Shown: positions 22,870 through 36,391 of the stretch, piece after piece | Numbering within the stretch: the first letter of the stretch is position 1 | Layout: the number at the start of each line of letters is the position of its first letter | From: Ziziphus jujuba | Lineage: Eukaryota > Streptophyta > Magnoliopsida > Rosales > Rhamnaceae | Reading direction: 5' to 3' | Assembly: GCF_031755915.1 (NCBI RefSeq) | Contig: NC_083388.1 | Location: 12,598,501-12,662,500, forward strand | Length of the DNA stretch: 64,000 bases | Notes under the pieces: model-generated | What the model saw: the letters and a program-made list of their open reading frames with translations, nothing else | Told to the model about the DNA's origin: nothing | The model's database searches: none | Position numbers and translations under genes: made by a program

Positions 22870-25260
22870 GAATTAAAAAATAAATAAAATTTATCTATAT
22901 GTATGTATAAATAAATATTTAAATATAAATTTAGGGGGGTATAGATAATGAGGATATTTGATAGGTCGTTCTCAATAAATGGGCAGATCATAAGGTGGTA
23001 GTTAGAGAAGTAGAAAGCTAGCACTGTCTCAATGGTGGTAGCAGGGAAGAGGCCCAGCATCTTACCGAATAATCACTACACTTTTTAACTCTATCTAATC
23101 TCAGCCATTGCCACTTGGTTTATTCTTAAAGGCTATACAACGATTAAATTCAACTTTCTGTCCTGTGGACCACCTTAATTAGTTTGGGATTTGGTGTATA
23201 TTTTTGTCTTGATTATTAAAAATTAAGACATTATTTCACGTTTCATTTGATAAATAATTTGATATTTTTTATATTATTATAATGGTGACGAGTGTTTTTT
23301 ACTGAATGGATTCTAAATTAAATGGACTCTTTTTTTTTTTTTTTTAATCAATTCATTAATGCGGAATTGAATTTAGACTGTAAATCCATTCCAGGAAAAT
23401 TGGGATACAGAGACAGTGAAAGTGCTAATATTTTCCCATTGGAAAAAAAAAAAGTTAGGCAAATGGACATGGAATTTCCGGTGATAAACAAAAAAAATTT
23501 CCTCTTGATAATTGTTTGAAGATAATGCTAAGAACGGTTCAAAGTCAAAGTGAGAGTGCCAGGGAAGTTAGAAAGCAAATTATATAAATTAATAAGAAAA
23601 TATTCTTGATAAACATAATGTGAAAACATTGAGCATTGTTAATGAAGAATTCCTAGACATCGGCTTAAAAGTTCTTCATAAATATTCTAATATGATGTTT
23701 TTTGTTTTTTTTTTTTAGGTGGTTGCGGTTCTCTCTTTATTTTAATTTTGATCTTATCATTAACCAAAACAATGTCCGTTTAATTTTATCTTGAATTGAT
23801 TGATTTGTTCCGTATCAAAATTCAGAAAAGATTTATTGAAAAAAAAAAAAACTCTGAAATGATAAAATATTGATATTAATATATAATTCCCAACGTGACC
23901 CTAAGGATAATTAAGATTATTCACAAAATTAAAATTGCCTGAAACACGGAAAATTATTATGTTAATTCTAACTAATTCAATGGCTTATGTAATGTTATTA
24001 AATTTCTCATATTTTTTAGGCCATAAAAGAAAATATTATACATCAATTGGAAATTTTATTTAAGAAAATAAAAAGTTTAAGTTTAAAAAATACATACTAG
24101 TGTTGCTAGTTAAAAAAATTAAAAAAAAATATATATATATAAATTTCAATTGCAGGTATATATATATATATATATATATAAAGCTTTCAACTTAATATTA
24201 GTCATGGATATTTATATATTTTCCTTCTTTTATAGAGGTGGAGAAATTTAAACTCGGATTATTTGTCTTCCTACCTCTCTCCCCACTAAAAGGTTGCCAC
24301 CTCATTTTGTAAAAGTTACCCTTGTTGACTGCTTTTAACATTTGTTCCCTCCGTTTGTCTCGTTTTCAATGACATTTTAGTTTTTCCGGATGAATGCTCT
24401 GCCCTTCAAAACCAAACTTAAAAAATAAAAAATAAAAAGGATCTAAATGTTTACTGTGAATTTGCCCACTCTCTTTGTGTTACTCAAAAAATAAAAATTA
24501 AAAATTAAAAATAGCACTGGGACTGTGAGAAGGTTGTTTGGTTTTTGAGAAGGCTACACTTAATGGGCAATCAGGGCAATTGGGTCTTCGGTGGTTGGTT
24601 AGCCTCGATAGAAGTGTGCTTAGAAGACCAATGAAGATCCAAATATATAAAAACTAATGTGTTTTGAGGTTGCCTGCGCAGCGTGTAAGCGGTGAAGTCT
24701 TGACGCATCTAATAGATGGATGAGATATCTGACAAGATTTTTTTCTCTGTTTTTTTCTTTCCTTTTTTTTTTTTTTTAAAGATTTTTTCTCTTTTTTTTT
24801 TTTTTTTCGTTTTTCTCGAAAACTAATGGCCAAAAGAAATTAAACAAGCTGTAAATTTTTAAATTGATGTGGAGACCATTTATTGGGGAAACAAACAGGG
24901 AAATAAGACTTGGAAATAGAAGATCTAAGTCCAGAGAGAATAATGGCTTTATACAAAACAATTTATATAATTTTTAAAAATAACATAATGATATAAATAT
25001 TGGACATCTTGTAGTAGATCTAACAGTTTAAATTTTAGGCTGAAATATTGAATTTTTTCCAATTTTGTAAACTATACAAGTTGTTAGCCAACAAAAAAAC
25101 AAAAAAACAAAAAAAAACAAAGGCTGAAAATTTATATAGAGTTAGTCATAAACCTAACGGATTTGAAGAAAAAACGGGAGGGATAAATATACGGCAGCAG
25201 CCACGTAAAGCACCTTGTTGGGGTGACATAATTTCAACGCTGACATCACTTTGACGCTCA
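22870..25260. other. Intergenic AT-rich DNA
   Basis: No gene is recognised. Short AT microsatellites (about 24129-24180), A/T homopolymers and low-complexity tracts dominate. A minus-strand open frame at 22866-23060 has plausible composition but no family match that I know. Confidence 0.5.
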
Positions 25261-25268
25261 TCCCTTTC

Positions 25269-25332
25269 CTATTTATACTCTCCCTTTCTTCTGCAACCAA
25301 ACCCCACCTCTCTTTCTCTCTCTCTCTCTCTC
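25269..25332 (+). promoter_or_regulatory. LBD core promoter: TATA-like box and CT-rich leader
   Basis: CTATTTATAC at 25269-25278 is a good plant TATA box. It is followed by a C/T-rich stretch with a (TC)n microsatellite (about 25310-25332), common in plant 5' leaders. The start codon is at 25387. The transcription start is inferred to lie near 25300. Confidence 0.6.
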
Positions 25333-25386
25333 AAATTCTATCTTTTCTTTCTCTCTCAAACAATATTTAACGGTGCTGATTAAAGA

Positions 25387-26754
25387 ATGAACATGGACTA
25401 CAGTAGTGACGCAAACACCACCACCATCACCACCACTTCATCTTTATCTCCTTCTTCCTCGTCATCTCCTCCTCCTCCTCATCCTCCTCCTCCTTCTTCT
25501 CCTCCTTCTCCGCCACCTGTTGTCGTTAGCCCATGCGCGGCTTGCAAAATCTTGCGGCGGAGATGCGCCGATAAATGCGTCTTAGCTCCATATTTCCCTC
25601 CCACTGAACCAACCAAGTTTACCATTGCTCATCGTGTCTTTGGAGCTAGTAATATCATCAAGTTGTTGCAGGTACAAACACACACATATATTGCATCTTT
25701 TTTATATATATAGCTCTTGCGTTGTAGACTAATCCATCTTATATGGTTTTTTTGGTTACAAATTAAATTTATAGGAGAAAAGCTTCCATATTTCCTTTGG
25801 TACTTGGGGTTGTGAAATTTAATAAATTAAAGGATAGCATGTTGTTCTTTGCTATTTGGATGGAATCGAGATAATAAGCTTCATGTTGAAGTGACCAATT
25901 TATAAAGAAGAATGACATCTTAAATAATAAATTTTTAAAAAATGTAAAGAGAATCTATATATTTATTTACGTTTATTATGTCTCTAATTGTAAATTGAGA
26001 GATAATTCTAGAATATCAAATCTGTATGTATGTGCATACATATCTGTGTTTAGTGCCTAGGGGCCACGTTTTTCCATGGTTTACTTTATTTATGGTGCAT
26101 TCAAATTTGGGAACTAGGAAAAACAAACGAGCTGTTCAGACAAATCATGCATATTATACACGGTCATAGACTCGTCAAACTTTAACATTTTAAAATTCCT
26201 ATCCAGCCCCTATCCACCTACACTTTCATGTCATGACCAACTGCTCTGACTTTCTTATTATTTTTACCATTTTTTTTTTCAAAAGAAAAAAAAAAACCAT
26301 ATTATTATTATTAATTGTGAGCCATTTTGCATAAGCATATAGATAATATAATCGTTTTCCCTTGATTAACTGGAAAAGACATTGCTTTCAGGAACTCCCA
26401 GAGTCCCAAAGAGCCGATGCAGTGACCAGCATGGTGTACGAGGCCGGCGCAAGAATCAGAGACCCAGTTTACGGATGTGCCGGGGCGATTTGCCAGCTCC
26501 AGAAACAAGTGAACGAGCTTCAAGCTCAGTTAGCCAAAGCACAAGCTGAGGTAGTGAATATGCAGTGCCAACACGCCAATTTGGTTGCTCTAATATGCAT
26601 GGAAATGGCACAGTCTCAACAGGGTTTGCCTCAACAAACGCTGGCCGACAGTTTTATTGCTACTAGTCCTCACAGCAACCAAACCAATATGGGTTTTCTT
26701 GAAGATAACAACAACAACAATATTGGTCCATTATGGGAAACCCTTTGGACATGA
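25387..26754 (+). CDS. LBD11: LOB-domain (LBD/ASL) class I transcription factor, LBD1/LBD11 type
   Basis: This is a nuclear DNA-binding regulator of the plant-only LBD family, which acts in organ boundary, vascular and meristem development. Exons are 25387-25671 and 26392-26754, phase 0, giving 215 residues. After a Ser/Pro-rich N-terminus (to about residue 48) comes the CX2CX6CX3C zinc-finger-like motif (CAACKILRRRCADKC), then the GAS block (FGASNIIKLLQELPESQRAD) and the class I leucine-zipper-like coil (GAICQLQKQVNELQAQLAKA). The intron sits after KLLQ, the usual position for this family. The C-terminus ends GFLEDNN...LWETLWT, resembling the PLWT end of Arabidopsis LBD1 and LBD11, so the symbol marks that clade rather than strict orthology. 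No stops or frameshifts are present, and both splice sites are GT-AG. Confidence 0.93.
25672..26391 (+). other. LBD intron (GT-AG, 720 bp)
   Basis: The donor is TTGCAG|GTACAA and the acceptor GCTTTCAG|GAACTC. The interior is AT-rich with no other feature seen. Confidence 0.9.
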
Positions 26755-29323
26755 ATATTAAAAAAAAATTAAAAAAAAAAAAACGAAAAAGAAAAAAGAG
26801 TAGCTGTAATAGCATAGGCATAAATTAAGGGGAAAAAAAAGTTCAAAAAGTTCCAATGAAATTCTCCTAAGGAGAAGTTGAAGGACATGAAATTAATAAA
26901 TATCTTTTAATTTCACCTAGATAAAGTAGGAATTAACTAGCTACCTAGCTAGATCTAATATATATACAGTGCATGTATGAAGAAAATGGAAGGACAAGGA
27001 GAGTTACAAATCTAATTAATCACTTTGTTAAAGTTAAACAAAGTTGATTGCTGTTTTTTTTCCCTTTTTTCCTTCCATGTAATTTTCAATTGTTGGAGAG
27101 AATTATAAGGTGTTTTTGTTTTCAAGTCCATTGGTGTTATGATTATTTGATCTTAAATCAGACTTTTTGGTCACCTACCGTAATAGCATAAAATTGATAC
27201 GTGTCACAATGAATTCCTTGTCAAACTAGCTTTTGACCAAGAATGTATGATGGCTTCCTGGTTCCTAATTTATCACAAGCTAAATTAAGCCCACAAATAA
27301 TTATAAATGCTCTTGCAAATTGTTTGTTTGGGATAAGTACCATTCATATGTTAACAAGGCTACTATTTAAGTAGACTAGTTGCTTTAACTACAGTAATAA
27401 TTAGAAACTAGTCATCTTCGTTTGTCTTCTTATTGGTTTTCTTATGAATGAGTACACAATTATAAATTTTGATCATTTCTTCTAACATGACACAAGTTGG
27501 TTGCTAGCTAACTGTTTGTCTGAATTTTCTGAATTCAAGAACTTTCCGTTCCTAATCACATGTTAATTGACAGAACTTTCAAGTTAATACGTGTTATTAA
27601 TATTCAACGATGAATATGTTCTTGACCTAGAAATATATCACATCATCAAGGGAAGATAATTTTCCTAAAGTTTGAAGAAATTAAACAAGTTTCAGTATCA
27701 AGATTGACATTAAATAAACCAATAGCAATTATCCTCTTGCCATTTCACTTTGGTACACTTCCATTTAAATTGGAGATAGATTGATCATGGCGTCTTGTCA
27801 TTCTCTTGTTCATAAATATTATCTTTAGTTTAGCTACTGCATTCCATACAATAAAAGATTTTTTGTTTAAACTTTCTACAAGGTCATTTATCCTAAAATT
27901 ACTCATATTTAAAAACGTTTAACTCATAATTATTTCAAACATTTAAACTTATTGTTCTAAAAGAGTCTAAATTTTAAAAAAAATGACTATTTATATATTT
28001 AAATCATAATTATTCTGCACATTGGTGATATAAAATCGAACATCGAGTAATCATTGCCATTTAAGGTAGCCTGCCAATGTTTTGTGTATCCTTACATATT
28101 TACCTTGGCAACTTCACACCGATTCACTCACTACTCCATTTTACCTTTTTTTTTGCAACACATCCTTCAAAGTGCACAAGTCCTACATATATATATAGAG
28201 AGGGAGAAAGAGAGGGAGAGAGATACCTTTATATTTTTTCTTTTTCTTTGGTATTTGATTGATATAGGTTAAACTAAAAGTATTGAAAATGAAAGAGCAA
28301 GACAGGTTAGCGATATCAATTAATGCTAGATATATCTATATATATATATATATATATATGTATTTGGGAGTCTCACATATTATGTATGCAGAGGTGTTAA
28401 ATATGCATATTCACATGGATTATATAACATGTAGATAACAAACTACTCATGAAGCTCCAACGAAAGTATCTAATTTAAGGATAAATGAACTCAATTATTT
28501 AGAAAAAAAATTATTCTGAATTAACATGAAACTTGATATGGTACACATAGCCACTAAAATAAAGTCACGTGTATAGTTGATTACACATAATGTTAATCAT
28601 TTAGAAAAGGAAAAGGAAAAGGAATTTAAGATGGGATTTAGATTTTACTAGTCATCTTCCTCTTCCTTCCAATTAAGTGGTTGAAAACTTGAAATATATT
28701 TAAATCATAAAATTCCTTTATTGAAAATTTTTGATGGGTGATGGTGGTGTCAAATGATGAAGGCTAACGGGGAAAGTAAGAAGAGTGTGTAAGTGAAAAA
28801 GAATAATAATAAAAGAAAAGTAAAAATTGTCGTGGGAAGTGGGAGAGACGTTTAAGCGCTTGTTTGGAGCATTAATAATTGTACATATAGCTTTATTTTA
28901 ATGGATAGTTATACCACTTCAAATTCCATGTTAGTATACATTGTTAATACACAATTGTGCTGAATAATTTTTTCATTTTAGAGTCTTTGATTTCATAAAT
29001 TATAATATATCATATCAAATCCAAAAATTTTTAATGATTAATTTTATTTATTCTCATTATACAAAGTTGATGATATATTAATTGGAGTCTCATTGAGCAA
29101 ACTACTATCCAACTCCAATATTATTGAAGATTCATGTTCCGGTTTATAAAATTGGAATGGATTGTTAAAAGATTATACAACATGGCAGAACAAGGAGGAA
29201 TTTTTGAAAACTTTCATATGGCTAAGAAAATTTCCAATTAAGCTAAATATAAAACTATAAGAAAAATATCCATAAAAATATTAAAATTAATTTACGATGA
29301 AAGAAAATTAAAAAAATAAAATA
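26755..29323. other. LBD 3' region and intergenic DNA, no gene
   Basis: An A-rich 3' UTR start (26757-26800) is followed by ordinary AT-rich DNA. Microsatellites include a GA-rich stretch at about 28196-28225 and (TA)n at about 28336-28359. The small open frames (28054-28272) are low-complexity. Confidence 0.6.
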
Positions 29324-30940
29324 GAAATAATTGCATTTTGGTATCTTTTGAAATCATCTAATTTAGTTTTGGGTTCCAAAATCAATTTTGTCATATTGAT
29401 ATTTTCTGCTTTCAAAATTCATATAAATTAGTCAAATTTAGTTAAATTGATGGAAACCGTCAAATAGGAGTCATGTGTGTCACATGTGACTTCCAAATAT
29501 AACTTTCAATTTATTTTTCAAAATTTCCATTTAAGTAACTCAAAAAAAAAAAAAATTGAAAGCCCAAAAATAATTTTAGATATTCAAAAAAAAAAAAAAT
29601 CCAAGATCCCAAAAAAAGTACCACATAGTAAAAAAAAAAAAAAAAAAAAATTCCAAGTGCACAATAAAAAATACCATACGTAAAAAAAAATTCTGAGAAT
29701 TTGCAAAAAAAAATAAAATACTAGATAATTAAAACAAATTTTGATAACCCAAAAAATTACCAGTTCTTTAAAGAAATTCTGAAAGCATGTTCAATTAAAA
29801 AAAAAAAAAAGCCCCAGAAAAAATCAAATGTTAAAAAAAAAAATTGAGAACAGAATTTAAAAAATAAATTCAAATGGTTAAACAAATTTCGAATGCCCCC
29901 ACAAAAAATCAGATGGTAAAAAAATTTTTTTAGAGCTTGAAAAAAATACAAAATGTTCCAAAAAAATTCTAAAACCCTGCCCAAAAAAAAAAAAAAAATA
30001 CCAGATGGTTGATACAATTCCTAGTGCCCAAAAAACCATATTAGATATTTAAAAAAATTCTGAGAGCAAAAAAATCATTTGGTATTTTTATCAGGATTTT
30101 ATTGTTACTATTTGTTGTTTTTTGGGCACCCTAATTTTTTTTAACCATTTGCTATTTTTTTAGGGTGCACGTCTGGTGTTTTTTTTTGGGTTGTTGAAAT
30201 TTGTTTTGAATATCTGGGATTTTTTTGGGTTCTCAAAATTTTTTTAAAGCATTTAGTATTTTTTTTTTTATGCTCTTAAAATTGTTTGAATATCTAATAT
30301 TTTTATCGGGTTCTCATAATTTTTTAAGCATCCGGTATTTTTTATCATGCTCTCATAATTTTTTTTTTTACCATTTGATTTTTTTTGGGCTCTTGGATAT
30401 TTTTTTTTTTCAATAGCTGGCATTTTTTTGGAGCTCTAAGATTTTCTTTTTTACTATCTAGTATTTTTATTGTGCTTTTAAAATTTTTTTACCATTTAAT
30501 TTTTTTAACACCTAGTATTTTTTTGGGCTCTTAGAATTTTTTAGATTTTTAGGCACTTAGAATTTTTTTTAATGATTTGGAATTTTTTTATGATCTTGAA
30601 ATTTTTTTAAACATTTGGTATTTTTTATCATGCCCTCGGAATGTTTTTACCACTCTATATTTTTTTGGACTCTCAAATTTTTTTAAACATTTGGTATTTT
30701 TTTTGTGGCTCTTAGAATTTTTTTTTTTTATAAATTTTTAAACGGAAAAATATGAAAAATAAATTAAAAAATCAGATATGGGGTCACATGCACTGTACAT
30801 GATCCATATTTGTAAAAATTTTAAAAACAGAAGTATTAATGTGACAAAATTAATTTTAGAGCTCCAAAATGAAATTAGATGATTTTAGAGCCCAAAATAA
30901 AATGAGGTAATTTTAAAGGGTACAAAAGTGCAATTATCCC
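29324..30940. mobile_element. Mutator-like foldback element with perfect 9-bp target duplication
   Basis: The element is 1617 bp and flanked on both sides by AATAAAATA (29315-29323 and 30941-30949). Its ends pair as inverted repeats: left GAAATAATTGCATTTTGGTA, right end reverse complement GGGATAATTGCACTTTTGTA. The similarity continues inward for over 150 bp (shared TCATCTAATTT, AATTTTGTCA and a CATGTG-type palindrome). The left half is built of A-runs in words like CCCAAAAAAA-TACCA. The right half is the T-rich complement (TTTGGTATTTTTTT, GGGCTCTTAGAATTTTTT), so the whole folds on itself. No transposase is present; 9-bp duplications are the hallmark of Mutator elements. Confidence 0.8.
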
Positions 30941-31320
30941 AATAAAATATATGATATTTTGTTAATTCACATAAAAATTTTCAGTTGCTAAGTTAAATTC
31001 TAAGTAGTGTTTAAATTTTTTTTTTCTAGTATATGCATATATAGTTTGCTTTTTTAGGTTGGAATTGACATTATATCTTTAATCATATAATTATTTTATA
31101 ATTTAATTCTTTTAGTTCCATTTTCTTTAAGATTTTTTTTTTGAATTAATATATACTTTAATTGTGTTTTTCATAATATTACGTACCAATTTGACAGTTA
31201 ATAAGAAACATAACTGAAATGCCACGCATAAAACTTTTTCTTTTGTTTGAAAGATTATTCAAAATAGCTAAGTTAGCCATATAATCGAATTACTACTAAT
31301 TCTAACAATTAGTACACACA

Positions 31321-31357
31321 GAGAGGGGGAGAGATAGAGAGAGAGAGAGAGAGAGAG
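31321..31357. repeat. GA microsatellite
   Basis: GAGAGGGGGAGAGATAGAGA followed by an uninterrupted GA run to 31357. Confidence 0.95.
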
Positions 31358-31867
31358 TAAATTGTATACTCAATTTTAAATTTTGAATAATACAATTTAT
31401 TAGGTGAGAGGGGATTTTCATTCAAGTCCTACTCAAGTGGATTCACCACAAGACTAAGCCTATTGGTAATACAACGTATTAATACTTTAGCTATATAATT
31501 TCTGTTTGTCTTATTGTCTGCTGTTGACATTCTATTTTGGCATTTTTTTTAAATATTTTACTGTTTTAAATTCTATATTTACTCTCATAAAGATTTTATA
31601 TGATATGAATAGTTAGTTACTCGTAGATTTGCTAAGTTTGATTTATTCTTCACAATATTACATTTAAAATTTAATAATTAATCTAAAATATAGTTTAGGT
31701 TATTTGTTTTCTGTATAATTTACACGAACTAAATTTTTAACCCAGGTTGCTTTCTTTCAATAATAATAAAAAAGTTGTCTGGTTCTGCTTCTGCATATAG
31801 TATATACTGAATAAGTGAATCTCGTTAAGTAAGATTGGTTGTTACCGACTATTTAGGAAGGCTTATG

Positions 31868-32865
31868 CAAGGTTTAAAAAATCAAAAGAATGGGCACAAT
31901 TTTGCTGAAATTTTCATATTTTTTAAATAATAGATAAGAAATCGAAGTTCCAAATGGAAATGAATTAAATTTTTTTATAATTTTGTCAAAAAATTCATAA
32001 TTTTCATAAAAAATTTTATGAAATTTTCTAAATTTATGTGAAAATTTATATTAAATTTAAATTTTTTAATGAAAAATTAACAAATTACCATAATAAATTT
32101 AATATTTCTATAAATATTATAAAGTAGATATAAATTATGATATAAACAAAAATATAAATATGCATATGAAATAAATAATAAATATTATAAAGTAGACAAA
32201 TGATATAAAGATATGCAAAGAATATTCTCTATGAATAAATAACAACTCATAGATACGGTCTTAAACTCAACTATGATAGATACAATCAACAAATATCATA
32301 TAATAATTATCAACAAGAATAACCACATTTAATACAAAATTTATATGGTTAGCATATTAACAATTAAAGAGAAAGTTACACAACTTTTAATAATTATTTT
32401 TTATATTTCATATATCAAAATAAAGATAAGGAAGAGACCAACAATTTTCTACCATCCTGAAGTTCTATATGATATTAAAATGACATTTTATGAAATATAA
32501 TGTAATTGAAATAATTTTTTTATACATCTTAATTAATAAATATTTTATCACATATATATTTTTTGCATATTTTTATTGATAATAATATATTTATTATTAT
32601 CTACGCTTGCTATATATTGATTAACTAAGAGAATTATAAAATCCATTCAATATTTTCACAATTTTTATAATTAATTTGATAATTATTAAATTAAATAATC
32701 TAATTTTAAAATTTTAATAAAAAATTTTACTTTTTAAATAAATTTTCATTAGTTTCCATAATTTTTATAAAATTTTTTTGATATTCAATAATTTTCAATA
32801 ATTTCATAAATATTTTCGTATTGTAAATTTCGATATTTCTGTCTATATTGATTTTTTAAACTTGG
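31868..32865. mobile_element. AT-rich foldback element (about 1 kb), ends uncertain
   Basis: The left end CAAGGTTTAAAAAATCAA and the reverse complement of the right end, CCAAGTTTAAAAAATCAA, form terminal inverted repeats. Similarity continues inward (AAATCGAAG/AATATCGAAA and AAATTTTATGAAATTTT-type words). Flanking 9-mers match at only 5 of 9 positions. The interior is almost pure A/T with no coding potential. Confidence 0.4.
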
Positions 32866-35547
32866 ACTCATATAATAGTTTTGCTTCCTAATAAAATCTT
32901 ATTGAGTTTCCAAAAAGAAAAAAACAAGAAAATGTTAACCTCAAATATTATAATAAAATAATTTTTTGCCTAAAAAAACACCATAATAAAACTTACAATT
33001 CGAATGATCATATTTATTAATCTTTTGCAACTCTTCAATCAAAAGAAAAAAAAAATCTTTTTTTAATTCAGACTGAAGTAAGTAAATTCTACACATAAAA
33101 AATACGTTTAATTAACTAACCGTATTTTCAAAATGCCGCCAAAAAAATTTGATTAAAAAAAAAAATCTCAAGCATAATAATATATATATATATATATATA
33201 TATAAATTTTTTTTTTCTGCTACAAATTCTTCTCTTAATGGCTCAAGTTAATCAATTCCGCTTTCGTTATTTCCCAATTTTTCAGTCAATGAAATATGTC
33301 TCGTAATCAACCCAAATTTGTAGGACATCATTTTATCAATTAACTTGTTCAATGTTGATATTATTTTCCTTTTGTATGTATCTGCTTAAATTGTTATTGC
33401 ACATTACTCAACTACTAAATTAAGAAATATCAGATATTCAATTTTAACAGCAAATTAATTATGTCACACTTTCCAATTTTTCCTCATGATGCATGCAAAA
33501 TTTCTAATCCATGCCAGCAAGCCATATAATTAAGCAAAAAGACAAAACACTATGTACCTTTGTACATTTTTCAGTTTCTAGGCTGACCAATTTTGCCTTC
33601 TTAGACTAATAATAATGTTCTTTCTCATGAATCATGGGATCTTGAAAAAATAAAATAAATAAAATTATTGCACGTTACTTTCGCTGTCCCCAATTAATAG
33701 TTATTACTACTGTATTCCCCTGTCTGTGTAATCTCTTTTTCCTTCACAATCATAATATAAACAGTAGAAGAATAATATAAATTATTATCAACTACAACTA
33801 AAAATTAGTTGACCAAAGTGTTCCATGAATTGTTGGAACGAAGAAGAATATGAGCTACAAGACTTACATATATCCTACATGTGCTTTTAGTACAAAGTAA
33901 TAATAATGGTCCTTGTTTTTTTTTTCTTTTTTCTTTTTTTTTTCTTTTTTTTTTTTCGTTTTTGCAAAAGAATAATAATGGCTTTAAACGCGTAAACATG
34001 TTGGCCATAATTCAAATCACATGTGCATCTCCACGTGAGTTGATCTTAAAGCACAGAATATAATTGAAACACATGTCGGCAACACGTTATGTTCTCTCTC
34101 TAACGGAAACATCTTTTTGTTACACACTCACCAACCATTATACTATTATTACTCATGCTATTATTACTCTATATGCTTGGACAAGAACCATAATAGATTT
34201 TATTTTTTACCCCCTTTTACTGTGGAGCTTTGTGCGTTTGTGTATATATATATATATATGAATCAATTATTATCAAGTTATAACTAAACACAAACCCCTC
34301 TTAAATTTTTTTTCTTTCTTTGGTTTGAAAGCACGCACGGATATTATGATCGAGTCAATGCTAATCCCTTTAAATTTTTGTTTCTATTAGCTATATAGCT
34401 AGAATATAGCTGCGTATTGTACGTAGTAGTCCTATAAAGAGTTGAATCACATTCAATGCACTTGGGACTCTAATAATAAGAATGCGTAAAAAAAAACAAA
34501 AAGAGAATATATATACGGTTTATATTATATATATATATATATATGTAATATTATATTGTAACATGTTTCTAACATAGGGTGAACGTCTAATAATATATTA
34601 AATATCGAGGTTTTAAGCACAATCAACAAATTAATATTAACAACCAACAAATCAAAGCTACATATATATTACTTTGTTTTAAAATTCAAATCTAACTATT
34701 AGTCGATAAGCGATGGGAAGAAGAGAACTTTTGAATATATAGCATTCTATCGAAAACGAATGTTAATGATTCATTGGGTAGGATGGCGGAATGAACCAAC
34801 AAACCAATTCATATATTTATTCTCTAAGGTTGTCATTGGCTAATCCTACAGTAGAATATTAAAAAAGTAAATATTCACGGGCAAAATTTTTTATTTTTGT
34901 TGGATTTCTAAATTTTAGTCTAAACATGATAATAAAAAGCGAAACTAATTTTGTTAGAGCAAGCTTATATGCTTACTATATGGTAGAAGTTTTACATTCA
35001 CACATATGGTGATTCGTAATATTTTTGCAATTTTATTTTTTCTACATCCCATCTAATGTGGCCTAGATATGAGATGCCTACCATTAGATAAGCCTCAAAC
35101 TGTATCTACATATATAGATAGACAGAGCAATGCTATATAGGTACCAAACTTATTAACATACTTTTTTTTTTTAAATGATATGGCAACTATTAGGGATGGC
35201 AAATCTAATGAAACAATGGCATATCATTGGATGTTTTAAATTTGGTCACCACAAAATTACTCATATATGTAATTTTGATAGGTCAAGAACAATGCTTATG
35301 CAAGGCCCTCCACATGTGGTGGGGGCGCTTAATACTTGATATGAAAAACACTTTATTTTAGATATACGTACAAAATAAAAAAATATATATGTTTAGAAAT
35401 ATTTTGTCCAGGATTATCTGAGACAGCATATAACTAGTGTAATGGGTAAATTTCGTATAAATATCATACCTGTTATGGTATGAAGTTGTTCTAAAATTAT
35501 TGCAGATAGTTCCTGACAAAGATACTTTGAAATATATAAAGATGTAT
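32866..35547. other. AT-rich intergenic DNA with microsatellites
   Basis: No gene was seen. (AT)n runs lie at 33180-33204, about 34243-34259 and about 34525-34543, and a T-rich pyrimidine tract at about 33910-33960. Confidence 0.6.
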
Positions 35548-35977
35548 AGGTTTAATACCATTTTAGTAAATGTACTTTAGCTGGATTGAGCATTAACCAC
35601 TTCTTCTAATTTAAAACATTTCACATAATCCATTATATTTACAATTTATTTTATATTAGTCTAACTCCCGAATTAACTAAGAGAAAGTTTAAAAATTGAG
35701 AAAATTAACTAGTTTTCTTAATTTACAAACAAGATGAGAAAAAAAATTGATTAATCGACTAATAAGAAAATTAATCAATTTTTTAAAGAAAAGAATTGAT
35801 TAATTAATTAACAAGAAAATTAGTCAATTTTCTTAATTTTTAAACTTTATGTTAATCAGAAATTGGGCTAATGTAAAAGAAATTTATAAATTTAGAGCCC
35901 AATATAAAACATTTTATATTTGACATCCCAATTTGCAATATGACCAAAATATACAATACTAAAGTGCAATTAATCCT
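35548..35977. mobile_element. Small foldback element (about 430 bp)
   Basis: The left end AGGTTTAATACCATTTTAGT pairs with the reverse complement of the right end AGGATTAATTGCACTTTAGT. Inner arms repeat inversely (GAAAGTTTAAAAATTGAGAA versus its complement near 35820-35850; GATTAATCGACTAATAAGAA near the centre). No clean target duplication was found. The TTAATTGCA-type end resembles that of the 29324-30940 element. Confidence 0.5.
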
Positions 35978-36062
35978 CTATATTTGGAGCCATCCAGCCT
36001 AGATATAACTCAAATTAATTAAAGTTGACTGGTCAGTGGGACAATTTCATGTAACTAAGTAG

Positions 36063-36179
36063 TGCGGTCAATTACCATTGCTGGGGACTGAAAATTATGA
36101 AAAATGGAAAGCAGGTTTCACCATTAAGGAACTAAGCATCAAGCTGGTTGACGAAGACTACAAGGAAAAAGATGATTAA
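36063..36179 (+). pseudogene. Copia-type gag (UBN2-like) fragment
   Basis: The plus strand reads CGQLPLLGTENYEKWKAGF and ends in a stop at 36179. 'P-L-GTENYEKWK' is the N-terminal signature of copia gag/UBN2 domains. Nothing of the rest of an element is seen next to it. Confidence 0.5.
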
Positions 36180-36391
36180 GTTGAAAATTTCTAATTCTCC
36201 TATGAAGTGTTGGAAATTGCTTATTGTTCTTTTCATGTATTTAGTCTGCTATCTTCATGTAAAACCTGCTTTTAGATTATTTCTTGCATTCTCCAATATT
36301 TATAATTTTTAGGTCATTGACAACATATGTTTTCAATTGTTATCAACAACTTAATAATGCTTACCATCATTATCACATAGCTTCTAATCTA

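Noticed and set aside
29477..30416. Lys- or Phe-rich open frames in the foldback element
   Set aside because: Products of A- and T-runs.
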